In this document: positions 7,534 through 15,402 of the stretch, piece by piece
How positions within the stretch are numbered: position 1 is the first letter of the stretch
How the letters are laid out: the number at the start of each line of letters is the position of its first letter
Source of the DNA: Phycisphaerales bacterium
GTDB lineage: Bacteria; Planctomycetota; Phycisphaerae; Tepidisphaerales; Tepidisphaeraceae
Assembly: GCA_028288905.1 (NCBI GenBank)
Contig: JAQGHJ010000044.1
Coordinates: 1 to 19,628 of the forward strand
Length of the DNA: 19,628 nt
Reading direction: 5' to 3'
Notes under the pieces: generated by a model
Seen by the model: the letters and a program-made list of their open reading frames with translations, nothing else
Databases searched by the model: none
What the model was told of the DNA's origin: nothing
Program-made: the position numbers and the translations under genes

Positions 7534-8160
7534 ATGACGAGCGACGTCCCCGACCCCGCTTACCTCCGCCCGTACCGAGATGCCGCCCGCGCGCACGGCG
7601 GCGGGTTCAGGTCGCTGCTCTGGGCCAGCCCGCAGACCCAAGGCGTCCGGTTCGACGCCCTGACCCGGATCGTCGACTTCCGCGGCCGGCTCGTGTGCGA
7701 CGCCGGGTGCGGGCGGGCGGACCTGCTCGACCACCTCGACCGCTCCGGAATCGGCGTGGCCGACTACACCGGGATCGAGGCGGTCGGTGCCCTGGCGGAC
7801 GCGGCCGAGCGGAAGCGGCGGCGGAACGTGCGGATGATCCGAGCCGACTTCGTCTCGCGGCCCGCCTGCCTGTTCGTCGGGGCGGAGGTGGTCGCGTTCA
7901 GCGGGTCGCTGAACACGGTCGACGACGCGGCGTTCTACGCCACCGTCCGCCGGGCGTTCGACGCGACGGCGTGGGCCCTGGTGTTCAACTTCCTGTCCGG
8001 GCCCGAGCTGGCCGGGGCCGACCACCTGTACTGGCGGGCCAAGCCGGACGTCGAGCGGTTCGTCCGGTCGCTCGACCCGGTCGAGGTCCGGGTGGCGGAC
8101 GACTACCTCGACGGCGACTGCACAATCGCGGTCCTGAAGGTGGACCCGCACGCCACATAG
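7534..8160 (+). CDS. Class I SAM-dependent methyltransferase
   Basis: A 208-residue protein with a Rossmann-type methyltransferase core. Motif I reads LVCDAGCGRADLLDHL (53-68), the 'DxGCGxG' S-adenosylmethionine loop. Motif II is the acidic end of the next strand, YTGIEAV (78-84). NVRMIRADFV (98-107) matches the segment holding the adenine-side Asp, and EVVAFSGSLNTVDDAAF (118-134) occupies the motif IV position. The C-terminus has VRVADDYLDGDCTIAVLK, the usual last antiparallel strands. The substrate is unknown. The start is the ATG at 7534 (MTSDVPDPAYLRPY), since upstream in-frame sequence is repeat DNA. No clear Shine-Dalgarno precedes it. dxr follows about 110 bases later with its own promoter-like boxes. 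Confidence 0.88.
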   Translation: MTSDVPDPAYLRPYRDAARAHGGGFRSLLWASPQTQGVRFDALTRIVDFRGRLVCDAGCGRADLLDHLDRSGIGVADYTGIEAVGALADAAERKRRRNVRMIRADFVSRPACLFVGAEVVAFSGSLNTVDDAAFYATVRRAFDATAWALVFNFLSGPELAGADHLYWRAKPDVERFVRSLDPVEVRVADDYLDGDCTIAVLKVDPHAT

Positions 8161-8231
8161 GGCCGCACACCGCCCAAGGTCCGCCCTCGCGCGGGGCCCG
8201 CCCCGGCGCGGCGGAGGCCCCCGCGGCCGCC

Positions 8232-8259
8232 TTGTCCGCCCCCCCGCGCCGGCTATAGT
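8232..8259 (+). promoter_or_regulatory. dxr: Candidate promoter for dxr, giving a near-leaderless mRNA
   Basis: TTGTCC (8232-8237), a 16-base spacer, then TATAGT (8254-8259). Transcription would begin about 8265-8267, and the dxr TTG start is at 8269. Confidence 0.45.
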
Positions 8260-8268
8260 GGCCGCCCC

Positions 8269-9480
8269 TTGCCCAAGCGCATCGCCATCCTCGGCTCGAC
8301 CGGATCGGTCGGGTGCAACGCCGTCGCCGTCGTCGCGGCCCTCGGCCCCGGCTACGCCGTCACCGCCCTGTCGGCCGGCCGGAACGGGCCCAAGCTGCTG
8401 GAGCAGGCCCGCCTCTGCCGCCCCGCCGCCGTCGCAATCGCCGACCCGGACCCCGACCCCGCGCTGGTCGCCGAGTTGGCGGCGCTCGGGTGCGCCGTCC
8501 ACGTCGGCCCCGACGGGCTCGTCGAGCTGGCGACCCGGGACGACGTGGACGTGGTGCTGGCGGCCGTTGTCGGGGCGGCCGGGCTGCCGGCCGTGCTGGC
8601 CGCCGTCCGGGCTGGCAAGACGCTGGCGCTGGCGAACAAGGAGAGCCTCGTCGTCGCCGGGTCGCTCGTGATGGCCGAGGCGAAGGCCCGGGGCGTGCCG
8701 GTGCTGCCGGTCGACTCCGAGCACGCGGCCGTGTTCCAGGCGATGCAGGCGGGCCGGCCGAACGAAGTCGCGCGGATCGTGCTGACGGCCAGCGGCGGGC
8801 CGTTCCGGACCTGGCCGGCCGAGCGGATCGAGTCGGCCACGCTCGCCGACGCCCTCCGCCACCCGACGTGGCAGATGGGCAACAAGATCACGATCGACTC
8901 GGCCACGATGTTCAACAAGGCGTTGGAGATCATCGAGGCCCGGTGGCTGTTCGACCTGCCGGCCGAGCGGATCAAGGTCGTCGTCCACCCCGAGTCGGTC
9001 GTCCACTCGATGGTCGAGTTCGTGGACGGGTCGGTCGTGGCCCAGCTGTCGCCGCCGGACATGAAGACGCCGATCCAGTACGCCCTGACGTACCCCGAGC
9101 GGGTGCCGGGGCCGGCCCGGCGGATGGACTGGGCGAAGGCGTTCGACCTGCACTTCGAGCCGCCGGACGAGAAGCGGTTCCCGGCCCTGACGCTGGCGTA
9201 CGAGGCGGTGCGGGCCGGCGGGACGATGGGGGCCGTGCTGAACGGGGCGAACGAGGCGGCCGTCGACCTGTTCGCGTCCGGTAAGATCGCGTTCGGCGAG
9301 ATTTCGCGGGTGGTCGGGTTTACAATGTCCCGCCACCCGGTTCAGGCCGCGCCGTCGCTGGACGATCTGATCGAAGCCGACCGCTGGGCCCGGCAGACGG
9401 CCCGGGAGCGGGCCGGCGTCGGCACGTCGGCCGCCGCCGCCATGCCTCCCGTCCGCCCGGCGGAATCGGTGTTGGCCTGA
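8269..9480 (+). CDS. dxr: 1-deoxy-D-xylulose 5-phosphate reductoisomerase
   Basis: A 403-residue DXR (IspC). It makes 2-C-methyl-D-erythritol 4-phosphate with NADPH and a divalent metal, the committed step of the MEP isoprenoid pathway. Seen: the NADPH loop LGSTGSVGCN (8-17), ALANKESLV, the metal-binding DSEH (149-152), ASGGPFR, NKALEIIEARWLF (216-228, the second acidic metal ligand being E220), HPESVVHSMVEFVDGS, and a C-terminal helical domain from about 310 on. Length fits the usual 385-405. The start is TTG at 8269, because MPKRIAILGSTGS is exactly the standard N-terminus and no ATG or GTG is available. A -10-like TATAGT lies 9 bases upstream and there is no Shine-Dalgarno, so translation is probably leaderless. 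rseP follows, a neighbourhood seen in many bacteria. Confidence 0.97.
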   Translation: MPKRIAILGSTGSVGCNAVAVVAALGPGYAVTALSAGRNGPKLLEQARLCRPAAVAIADPDPDPALVAELAALGCAVHVGPDGLVELATRDDVDVVLAAVVGAAGLPAVLAAVRAGKTLALANKESLVVAGSLVMAEAKARGVPVLPVDSEHAAVFQAMQAGRPNEVARIVLTASGGPFRTWPAERIESATLADALRHPTWQMGNKITIDSATMFNKALEIIEARWLFDLPAERIKVVVHPESVVHSMVEFVDGSVVAQLSPPDMKTPIQYALTYPERVPGPARRMDWAKAFDLHFEPPDEKRFPALTLAYEAVRAGGTMGAVLNGANEAAVDLFASGKIAFGEISRVVGFTMSRHPVQAAPSLDDLIEADRWARQTARERAGVGTSAAAAMPPVRPAESVLA

Positions 9481-9534
9481 CCGGGCCGGCATCGTCTGGT
9501 GCGTTGCGTGGCCATCCGGAATCCCTGTTTGAAA

Positions 9535-9643
9535 GGCGAACGCCGAACATCGAACGCCCAACACCGAACATCGAAGTAGAGAGGGCATTCCGCTTCCTCC
9601 AATTCGATGTTCGGCGTTGGGCGTTCGATGTTCGGCGTTCGCC
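9535..9643. repeat. Inverted-repeat element with 41-base arms (GATGTTCGGCGTT type)
   Basis: Arms 9535-9575 and 9603-9643 are reverse complements at 40 of 41 positions, around a 27-base centre. Within each arm a 16-base word (TTCGATGTTCGGCGTT on the right) occurs twice with a 21-base period (one substitution in the left arm), so the element is a palindrome built of direct repeats. It fills the dxr-rseP gap and would form a long hairpin in the readthrough transcript, ending 30 bases before the rseP ATG. It is non-coding. Confidence 0.9.
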
Positions 9644-9673
9644 CCCGCCCGTCCCCGCTGACTGACCCTTCCC

Positions 9674-11788
9674 ATGATTCCCTCCCTCGACACCCTCGGC
9701 TACCTGGGCCTGCTGGCGCTCGGGTTCGGCTTCGTCATCTTCTGGCACGAGCTCGGGCACTTCCTGGCCGCCAAGTGGGCCGGGGTGCGGGTCGAGCAGT
9801 TCGCGGTCGGGTTCGCCCACGCGGTCGTGTCGTGGCGGAAGGGCATGGGGTTCCGGCTCGGCAGCTCGCAGAAGGAGTACAACGGCCGGCTGTACCAGCA
9901 CCTCGGCAGGGTGCCGGCCGTGAGCGATACGGCCGAGACCGCCAGCGACCTGGAAAAGCGGCAGGCCGGCGAGGCCCTGGGGCTCGGCGAGACCGAGTAC
10001 CGGCTCAACTGGCTGCCGCTCGGCGGGTACGTGAAGATGCTCGGGCAGGACGACCTCCGCCCGAACTCCGAGGCCGACGACCCCAAAGCGTACAACCGCC
10101 AGCCGATCTACAAGCGGATGGTGATCGTGTCGGCCGGCGTGATCATGAACGTGATCCTGGCCGCGATCGGGTTCGTCGTGCTGTTCTCGGTCGGGTTCAA
10201 GGTCCCGCCGGCGAAGGTCGGGTCGGTCGTGCCGAACTCGCCGGCCCAGCTCGCCGGCGTGCGGGTCGGGGACCGGATCCTGGAGCTCGACGGCAAGACC
10301 CTCTACGACGACTACACGAAGCTCCAGCTGAACGCCGCCCTGTCCGCCAGCGGGCAGGACATCCCGATCAAGGTCGAGCGGGCGACGGCCGGCGGCGCGA
10401 AGGAAGTGCTGACGCTGACGATCCAGCCGCAGAAGTCGGAGCTGGCCGGGACGAAGCTGGTCAGCCTCGGCATCGGGTCGGCCGTCGATCTCCGCGGGCC
10501 CAAGCCGCCGGAGAAGCCGGTCCCGGAGGACAAGCGGGACCTGACGAAGATCCTCTCGAAGAACTCCCTGCTGATCCAGGTCGGCGACGTGGTCACGCAC
10601 GTGAACGGGCGGCCGGTCGAGGCCGGCGACCTGGCCGTGCTCGACGCGGCAGTGCAGTCGGGGGAACCCGTCCAGCTGACCGTGCGGGACAAGGCCGGGC
10701 AGGTCGGTGAGCGGACGTTCGTGCCGACGTTCGACAAGCCGTTCGGGCGGGAGCAGTTCGACCTGCTCGGGATGGTCCCGCGGCAAGTGGTCACGAGCGT
10801 CGGCGAGGACGCGCCGGCGGCCGGCAAGCTGCTGCCGGGCGACGTGTTGTTGTCGGTCGGGACCGAGGGGTCGGGCGACGCCAAGCTCGTGCCGAACCTG
10901 CTCGGGCTGCGGAAGCTGGTGAACGACGCGGCCGGGGCGGGCAAGCAGGTGAAGCTAACCGTGCTGCGGGCCGGCAACACCGTCGAGGTGCCCGGCGTCG
11001 AGCCGAAGAAGATCTCCCGGCAGTACTACGGTGTCGGCGTGAGCCTGGCGGCCGACCCGGACGCGGCCGTGGTGTCGGAGGTGCTGCCCGGGTCGGCCGC
11101 GGCGGTCGCGGGCATCCCGGACCGGGCGACGGTCACGGCCGTGAACGGCAAGCCGGTGGCGAACTGGCAGGCGGCCCACGTCGCGCTGCGGGCGGCCGTC
11201 ACCGGCGGGCAGGCCGCCGCCGTGCCGCTGGGCTACAAGACCGAGGGCGGGGAGGAGAAGACCGCGACGTTGAACCTCGACGCGGCCGCGGTCGCGCTCG
11301 TGAACCAGGTGCGGTACGAGGTGGCCAACGGCGGGTCCGGGGCCGGGCTGTTCCTGGACCCGACCCGCGGCGAGCGCAAGGCCGGTGGCATCGGCGAGGC
11401 CATTAAGCTCGGGGCGGTCGAGACGCGGGACTTCGTCCTGCAGTTCTACGTGACGCTCAAGCGGATGGCGACGCGGGACGTGAGCGCCGACAACCTGATG
11501 GGCCCGATCGGCATCTTCCAGACCGGGACGACGATCGCGTCGAAGGGCCCGGACTGGCTGCTGTGGTTCCTGTCGATGATCTCGGCGAACCTGGCGGTCG
11601 TGAACTTCCTGCCGATCCCGATCGTCGACGGCGGGCTGTTCCTGTTCCTGCTGATCGAGAAGGTCAAGGGCCGGCCGGCGTCGCCCCGCGTGCAGATGAT
11701 CGCCCAGTACGTCGGGCTCGCCCTGCTGCTGAGCATCTTCCTGTTCGTCACGTACCAGGACATCGCCAACTTCCGCGTCCGCATGTGA
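9674..11788 (+). CDS. rseP: RseP/S2P-type intramembrane zinc metalloprotease with four PDZ-like domains
   Basis: A 704-residue site-2 protease. It cuts membrane-embedded substrates such as anti-sigma factors inside the bilayer. Seen: TM1 (about 8-24) leading into the zinc motif HELGH (25-29), LNWLPLGGYVKMLG (111-124), TM2 (about 149-172, MVIVSAGVIMNVILAA), then PDZ-like repeats at about 178-255, 297-352, 366-445 and 452-540, and TM3 with NFLPIPIVDGGLF (V651-G654), the third metal-ligand segment, followed by TM4 and a short tail. In that last motif the usual LDGG is VDGG; the Asp is kept. E. coli RseP is about 450 residues with two PDZ domains, so this one is much longer. An extra insertion of about 45 residues (63-106) lies before the GGYV loop. 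Start ATG 9674; no Shine-Dalgarno is seen and a long hairpin element precedes it. Confidence 0.95.
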   Translation: MIPSLDTLGYLGLLALGFGFVIFWHELGHFLAAKWAGVRVEQFAVGFAHAVVSWRKGMGFRLGSSQKEYNGRLYQHLGRVPAVSDTAETASDLEKRQAGEALGLGETEYRLNWLPLGGYVKMLGQDDLRPNSEADDPKAYNRQPIYKRMVIVSAGVIMNVILAAIGFVVLFSVGFKVPPAKVGSVVPNSPAQLAGVRVGDRILELDGKTLYDDYTKLQLNAALSASGQDIPIKVERATAGGAKEVLTLTIQPQKSELAGTKLVSLGIGSAVDLRGPKPPEKPVPEDKRDLTKILSKNSLLIQVGDVVTHVNGRPVEAGDLAVLDAAVQSGEPVQLTVRDKAGQVGERTFVPTFDKPFGREQFDLLGMVPRQVVTSVGEDAPAAGKLLPGDVLLSVGTEGSGDAKLVPNLLGLRKLVNDAAGAGKQVKLTVLRAGNTVEVPGVEPKKISRQYYGVGVSLAADPDAAVVSEVLPGSAAAVAGIPDRATVTAVNGKPVANWQAAHVALRAAVTGGQAAAVPLGYKTEGGEEKTATLNLDAAAVALVNQVRYEVANGGSGAGLFLDPTRGERKAGGIGEAIKLGAVETRDFVLQFYVTLKRMATRDVSADNLMGPIGIFQTGTTIASKGPDWLLWFLSMISANLAVVNFLPIPIVDGGLFLFLLIEKVKGRPASPRVQMIAQYVGLALLLSIFLFVTYQDIANFRVRM

Positions 11789-12009
11789 GGGAAGAAGTAG
11801 GCGGTAGGCAGAGGGCAGGAAGGACACGAGCCCCGAAGGGGCGAAAGAGCCCGAGTGCCAACCGGCGCTCGGGCTCTTTCACCCCTTCGGGGCTCGTGCG
11901 TCACACGAATTCCGCAACCCGGGGCTCGCGCTCCGGGCTGTGGTGCTTCCGCCCCTTCGGGGCTCGTACTCTTCCTGCCCTCTGCCTACCGCGTACTGCC
12001 TACTTTCCC
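11789..12009. repeat. Composite nested palindromic element between rseP and the cytochrome gene
   Basis: Outer arms share two blocks: GGTAGGCAGAGGGCAGGAAG (11803-11822, inverted at 11971-11990) and ACGAGCCCCGAAGGGGCG (11826-11843, inverted at 11950-11967). The latter block recurs a third time, inverted with one change, at 11881-11897, making the inner hairpin described separately. It begins right after the rseP stop and its right end covers the 3' end of the minus-strand gene. Confidence 0.85.
11825..11898 (+). terminator. Large hairpin, probable bidirectional terminator for rseP and the cytochrome gene
   Basis: 31-base arms (11825-11855 with 11868-11898, one mismatch) enclose a 12-base loop. 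The inner stem GAGCCCGAG/CTCGGGCTC is flanked by AAA on the left and TTT on the right. It lies 36 bases after rseP and 88 bases after the convergent minus-strand gene, a position suited to stopping both. Confidence 0.5.
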
Positions 12010-13293
12010 CGCCGGGATCACGTCCAACACCAGCGCGCCCATCTCGTCCGTCGTCCCCTCGCCGAACCGGACGCGCCGGGGCGGGTTGGACGGTTGGGCG
12101 GGGTTGTCGGCCGAGTTGTCGAACGTCCAGGTCGTGTCGATCCGGGTGCCGGCCGGCAGGCGGACGGGCTCGCGGCACTGGTAGTACCCCTGCCAGCGGA
12201 AGTCCCAGTCGGGGATCGACAGCAGGCGGACGGCCGACCCGTCGGGGCGGGTGGCGGTCGCGGCGCAGGTGCGGCCGATCAGGTGCATGTGCGGGAACAG
12301 CCCGATCACGTCCACGTCACTCTTGATCGTCTTCGTCGACTTGAGCGTGTGCCCGACCGCCCCCGGCGGGATGTCGACCTGGCTGTTCATCAGCACGACG
12401 GCCGACATCCTGCCCGTCGGCGGCGCGTCCGTCAGGTACAGGCCGACGCTCGACAGCTCGTCCTCCGGCTTGCCGGTCGGGTGGAGGTGGAGCTGCAGGA
12501 CGAGGTCGCGGTCGGCCGGCCACGGCAGCGCGTACCCGTCCGGCAGCGGCAGCGGGTCCTTGCCCGGGACCCAGATGCCGGGCGACCCGGGCAGCCGGTC
12601 GCCGGGGGCGTTCAACCCGCTCTTGAACCCCGGCCCGGTCCCGGCCGGCTCGGCCGACAGGCGGCGGTTCGCCTCGTCCCGCTTCATCGAGCCGAGCACG
12701 GCGTGGTGGACGACCTGCCGGTTCCGCGGCCGGTACTCGGCCGCCCGCACGTACTTGCCGGGCGGCACCGCCACCGGGAGGACGAACGTGCGGTACACGT
12801 CCGGCCCGTCGGCCGGCACCGTGTACTCCGCCGGCATGCTGACGACGAGGTCCGGCGTGCCGAACCGCCACCCCTCCGGGAAGGCCGGGGCCGGCGGGGC
12901 GTCGGCCGGGTTCCCCTCCGGGGCGCCGGCCTCGGACCACGACTTGAGCGTCGCGAGCTGGGCGTCGGTCAGCCGCCGCTCGCCGACGAAATGCACGTCC
13001 CCGCCGTCCGGCTTCCACGGCGGCATAATGCGGCGGCTCGTGAGGTCCACGATCTGCCCGGCCCGCCGCTTGGCATCCCCGTACGACAGCAGCGGGAACG
13101 GGGCCGCCTCGCCCGGGCGATGGCAACCGGCACAGTTGGCTGCCACGATCGGGGCGACGTCCTTGTGGTAGGTCGGCGACCCGGCCGGGGAAGGTGCCGC
13201 CGCCGTCGCGACGGAAGCGACGCTGGCCAGGCCGAGCACGGCCATGCCAAACACAAGTCGACCGATTCGTCGAGATGCAGACGGCGAAGACAT
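11986..13293 (-). CDS. Secreted c-type haem protein with copper type II monooxygenase-like motifs
   Basis: A 435-residue exported protein. A signal peptide with basic head and hydrophobic core (ASRRIGRLVFGMAVLGLASV, about 6-25) ends near ATAAAPS (29-35). A cytochrome c-like domain follows: SPTYHKDVAPIVAANCAGCH holds the haem site C54-A-G-C57-H58, and MPPW (90-93) offers the Met ligand. The rest resembles the two copper domains of peptidylglycine/dopamine-type monooxygenases: VVHHAVL (H196, H197), LQLHLHP (H269, H271), FPHMHLIG (H335, H337) and TTDEM (M418), at spacings suiting the CuA-type and CuM-type sites. Such haem-copper fusions are common in planctomycetes and acidobacteria; their substrates are unknown. 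The ATG at 13293 starts the signal peptide. The last codons lie in a repeat arm. Monooxygenase activity is inference. Confidence 0.85.
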   Translation of the reverse strand: MSSPSASRRIGRLVFGMAVLGLASVASVATAAAPSPAGSPTYHKDVAPIVAANCAGCHRPGEAAPFPLLSYGDAKRRAGQIVDLTSRRIMPPWKPDGGDVHFVGERRLTDAQLATLKSWSEAGAPEGNPADAPPAPAFPEGWRFGTPDLVVSMPAEYTVPADGPDVYRTFVLPVAVPPGKYVRAAEYRPRNRQVVHHAVLGSMKRDEANRRLSAEPAGTGPGFKSGLNAPGDRLPGSPGIWVPGKDPLPLPDGYALPWPADRDLVLQLHLHPTGKPEDELSSVGLYLTDAPPTGRMSAVVLMNSQVDIPPGAVGHTLKSTKTIKSDVDVIGLFPHMHLIGRTCAATATRPDGSAVRLLSIPDWDFRWQGYYQCREPVRLPAGTRIDTTWTFDNSADNPAQPSNPPRRVRFGEGTTDEMGALVLDVIPAGKVGSTR

Positions 13294-13388
13294 TCCGGTT
13301 ACCCCCACCTCGTGAAGTTTGATCCGCCAACCCTCGTGGCATGCGCGGGACGCGGCCCTATCGAAAAGAATGCCGGCCTCCGAAGACC

Positions 13389-13434
13389 CCTCCTGCCCCC
13401 GCCCCAGGGAGTACCCGGGAGAGGGGGCAGGAGG
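13389..13434. repeat. Inverted repeat with perfect 12-base arms
   Basis: CCTCCTGCCCCC (13389-13400) pairs with GGGGGCAGGAGG (13423-13434) around a 22-base centre containing GGGAGTACCCGGG. It lies in the 355-base gap between the divergent cytochrome and NfeD genes (13294-13648). Apart from this and the NfeD promoter, I see nothing in that gap. Confidence 0.75.
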
Positions 13435-13580
13435 CTGGTGATCGACGCGCCACTCAACGTTCACCCCTACCGTAGTCGGCGAGGCGACGCACCCGCGACT
13501 GCAATCTTACCCTGCATGCTGCTCCAGGCGGTGGGCCTGGCACTCAGGGAAAGTGACCAGTCCGGAATCGTCGGCTTCTA

Positions 13581-13609
13581 GCGTTCGACGGACGGGGCCG
13601 CCTTATAAT
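13581..13609 (+). promoter_or_regulatory. Candidate promoter of the NfeD-FloA operon
   Basis: A perfect TATAAT at 13604-13609, with a weak -35 (GCGTTC, 13581-13586) 17 bases before it. Transcription would start near 13616, giving a leader of about 33 bases that carries GAGGG (13639-13643) 5 bases before the ATG. Confidence 0.5.
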
Positions 13610-13648
13610 GAGAGTTCGATCGGCCCCGGGTATATCTTGAGGGACACA

Positions 13649-15292
13649 ATGGTCGCTAAGACGTGCCGACTTCTCTTCGCTACGGTAGCGGTCTCGCTGT
13701 CGCTGGCCGTGATGTGGCCGGCTTGGGGAACGACGGCCCGTGCCGATCTTCCGGCACCGCCTGGCTCCCCGCCCGCGACCACGCAGGCCGCCCTGGGTGC
13801 CCCCACTCCCGCCGCTATCGTCCGCATCGACGGCGAGATTGATGACTACAACCGCGACCAGCTCAAGCTCCGGTTCGGCCGGGCGAAGGCGGCCGGGGCG
13901 AAGGTGATCGTCCTCGAGATCGACACGTACGGCGGGCTGGTCACCTCCGGCCTCGACATCTCCCGGTTCCTGAAGAACCAGCGGGACGTGCGGACGATCG
14001 CGCTCGTGGACTCCAAGGCGATCTCGGCCGGGGCGATGATCGCGCTCGCCTGCGACGAGATCGTCATGACCCCGAGCGGGACGCTGGGGGACTGCGCCCC
14101 GATCCGCGTCGCCCCCGGCGGCGGGTTCGACCCGATGGGCGCGACCGAGCGGAGCAAGGCCGAGAGCCCGGTGTTGGCCGACTTTCGCGAGAGCGCCGAG
14201 CGGCACGGGTACCCGCCGCTGTTGGCCGAAGCGATGGTGTCGCTGCCGTACACCGCCCACTGGGTCGAGGACGGCGACGGGCACCGAAAGTTCGTCGACA
14301 CCGCCGAATACAAGACGCTGACGGCGGCGTCGGGCGGGTGGCACCCGGTGCCCGGCGAGCCCGACCCGATCGACGGGCCGGACACGCTGCTGACCGTCCA
14401 CTCCGAGCAGGCCGTCCGGTACGGCCTCGCGACCGGCACCGCCGCCGGAGCCGACGACTTGGCGGCCCAACGAAACCTGTCGGTTATCGCCCACTACCAG
14501 AGCGGGGCCGGCGACCGAGTCGTGGCGCTGCTCGGCAGCTCACCGGTCCGCCTGCTGCTCATGGTCGTGTTCGTCAACGCCCTGCTGATCGCCGTCAAGA
14601 CGCCCGGCACCGGGTCGCCCGAGGCGATCGCCCTGCTGACGCTCGCCCTGCTCGTCGGCGTGCCGATGCTGACCGGGTACGCCTCCTGGGTCGAGGTGCT
14701 GATGATCGTCGGCGGGATCGGGCTGATCCTGTTCGAGGTGTTCGTGTTCCCCGGGCATCTGGTGTCCGCCCTGCTCGGCGGGCTGCTGCTGCTGGCCGGC
14801 ATCGCTCTGACGTTCGTCGGCGACGTCCGCGGCCTACCCGGCGGGTGGAGCTTGCCCCAGACCGGGGCGTCGCTCCAGCGCGGCATCCAACTGACGGTCG
14901 TCGGGCTGGCGGCCAGCATGCTGGTGTTCGGGTGGGTGCGGCGGTACCTGCCGAACATCCCGTACTTCAACCGGCTGATCCTGGCCCCGACGGGAGTAAC
15001 GCCGACAGGCGACGCCCCGGCGATTGCCGCCTCGCCGGCCCCGCCGCTGTTCGTGCCGGCGGTGCCGACCCCCGCGTTCGGCCCGGCCGATGCCGAGGAC
15101 GTCTGGCCCTTCGTCGGCACGGTGGGAGTGGCCGTCAGCGACCTCAAGCCGGGCGGGACCGTCCGGTTCCCGTACGCCGACGACTCCCGCGTCGCGTCAG
15201 CCGTCAGCCGCAGCGGGTACGTGTCGGCCGGCTCGAAGGTCGTCGTGCGGGAGGTGCACGGGTCGACCGTGGCGGTACAGGCCGCGGGGTGA
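13649..15292 (+). CDS. Long NfeD-family protein with N-terminal ClpP-like serine protease domain
   Basis: A 547-residue membrane protein. A signal peptide or N-terminal anchor (about 7-30) is followed by a Pro/Ala linker. The protease domain (about 55-270) has VRIDGEIDDYN, VIVLEIDTYGGLVTSG (86-101) and DSKAISAGAMIALACDEIVM (121-140), with S126 as the probable nucleophile and a Lys near 170 as candidate base. Four or more membrane helices span about 308-430. The C-terminal NfeD OB-fold domain (about 485-547, FVGTVGVAVSDLKPGG to GSTVAVQAAG) closes it. Relatives (YqeZ of Bacillus, PH1510 of Pyrococcus) cleave stomatin-type proteins or act with them at the membrane. ATG 13649 is supported by GAGGG 5 bases upstream. 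It leads an operon-like series with a second NfeD and FloA, matching yqeZ-yqfA in Bacillus. Confidence 0.93.
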   Translation: MVAKTCRLLFATVAVSLSLAVMWPAWGTTARADLPAPPGSPPATTQAALGAPTPAAIVRIDGEIDDYNRDQLKLRFGRAKAAGAKVIVLEIDTYGGLVTSGLDISRFLKNQRDVRTIALVDSKAISAGAMIALACDEIVMTPSGTLGDCAPIRVAPGGGFDPMGATERSKAESPVLADFRESAERHGYPPLLAEAMVSLPYTAHWVEDGDGHRKFVDTAEYKTLTAASGGWHPVPGEPDPIDGPDTLLTVHSEQAVRYGLATGTAAGADDLAAQRNLSVIAHYQSGAGDRVVALLGSSPVRLLLMVVFVNALLIAVKTPGTGSPEAIALLTLALLVGVPMLTGYASWVEVLMIVGGIGLILFEVFVFPGHLVSALLGGLLLLAGIALTFVGDVRGLPGGWSLPQTGASLQRGIQLTVVGLAASMLVFGWVRRYLPNIPYFNRLILAPTGVTPTGDAPAIAASPAPPLFVPAVPTPAFGPADAEDVWPFVGTVGVAVSDLKPGGTVRFPYADDSRVASAVSRSGYVSAGSKVVVREVHGSTVAVQAAG

Positions 15293-15402
15293 TCGACCGC
15301 CCCCGGACTTGTGGAACGGGCGGAGCCGCCCCGCTCCCCAACCGCGTGAACCGAGCCGAGCTGTAGAACAACCGTCGGTTTCGGATACGCTGGGACCCCG
15401 CC

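Noticed and set aside
7330..9693. A 787-codon open frame on the minus strand opposite the methyltransferase and dxr
   Set aside because: It is antisense to well-recognised genes, its peptide is rich in R, G, H, D, P and V without domains, and it arises because GC-rich third positions remove stop codons. Shadow frame.
11563..13581. A 672-codon plus-strand open frame across the rseP end and the cytochrome gene
   Set aside because: It overlaps the palindromic element and runs antisense to a gene with clear haem and copper motifs; its peptide is compositionally a shadow.
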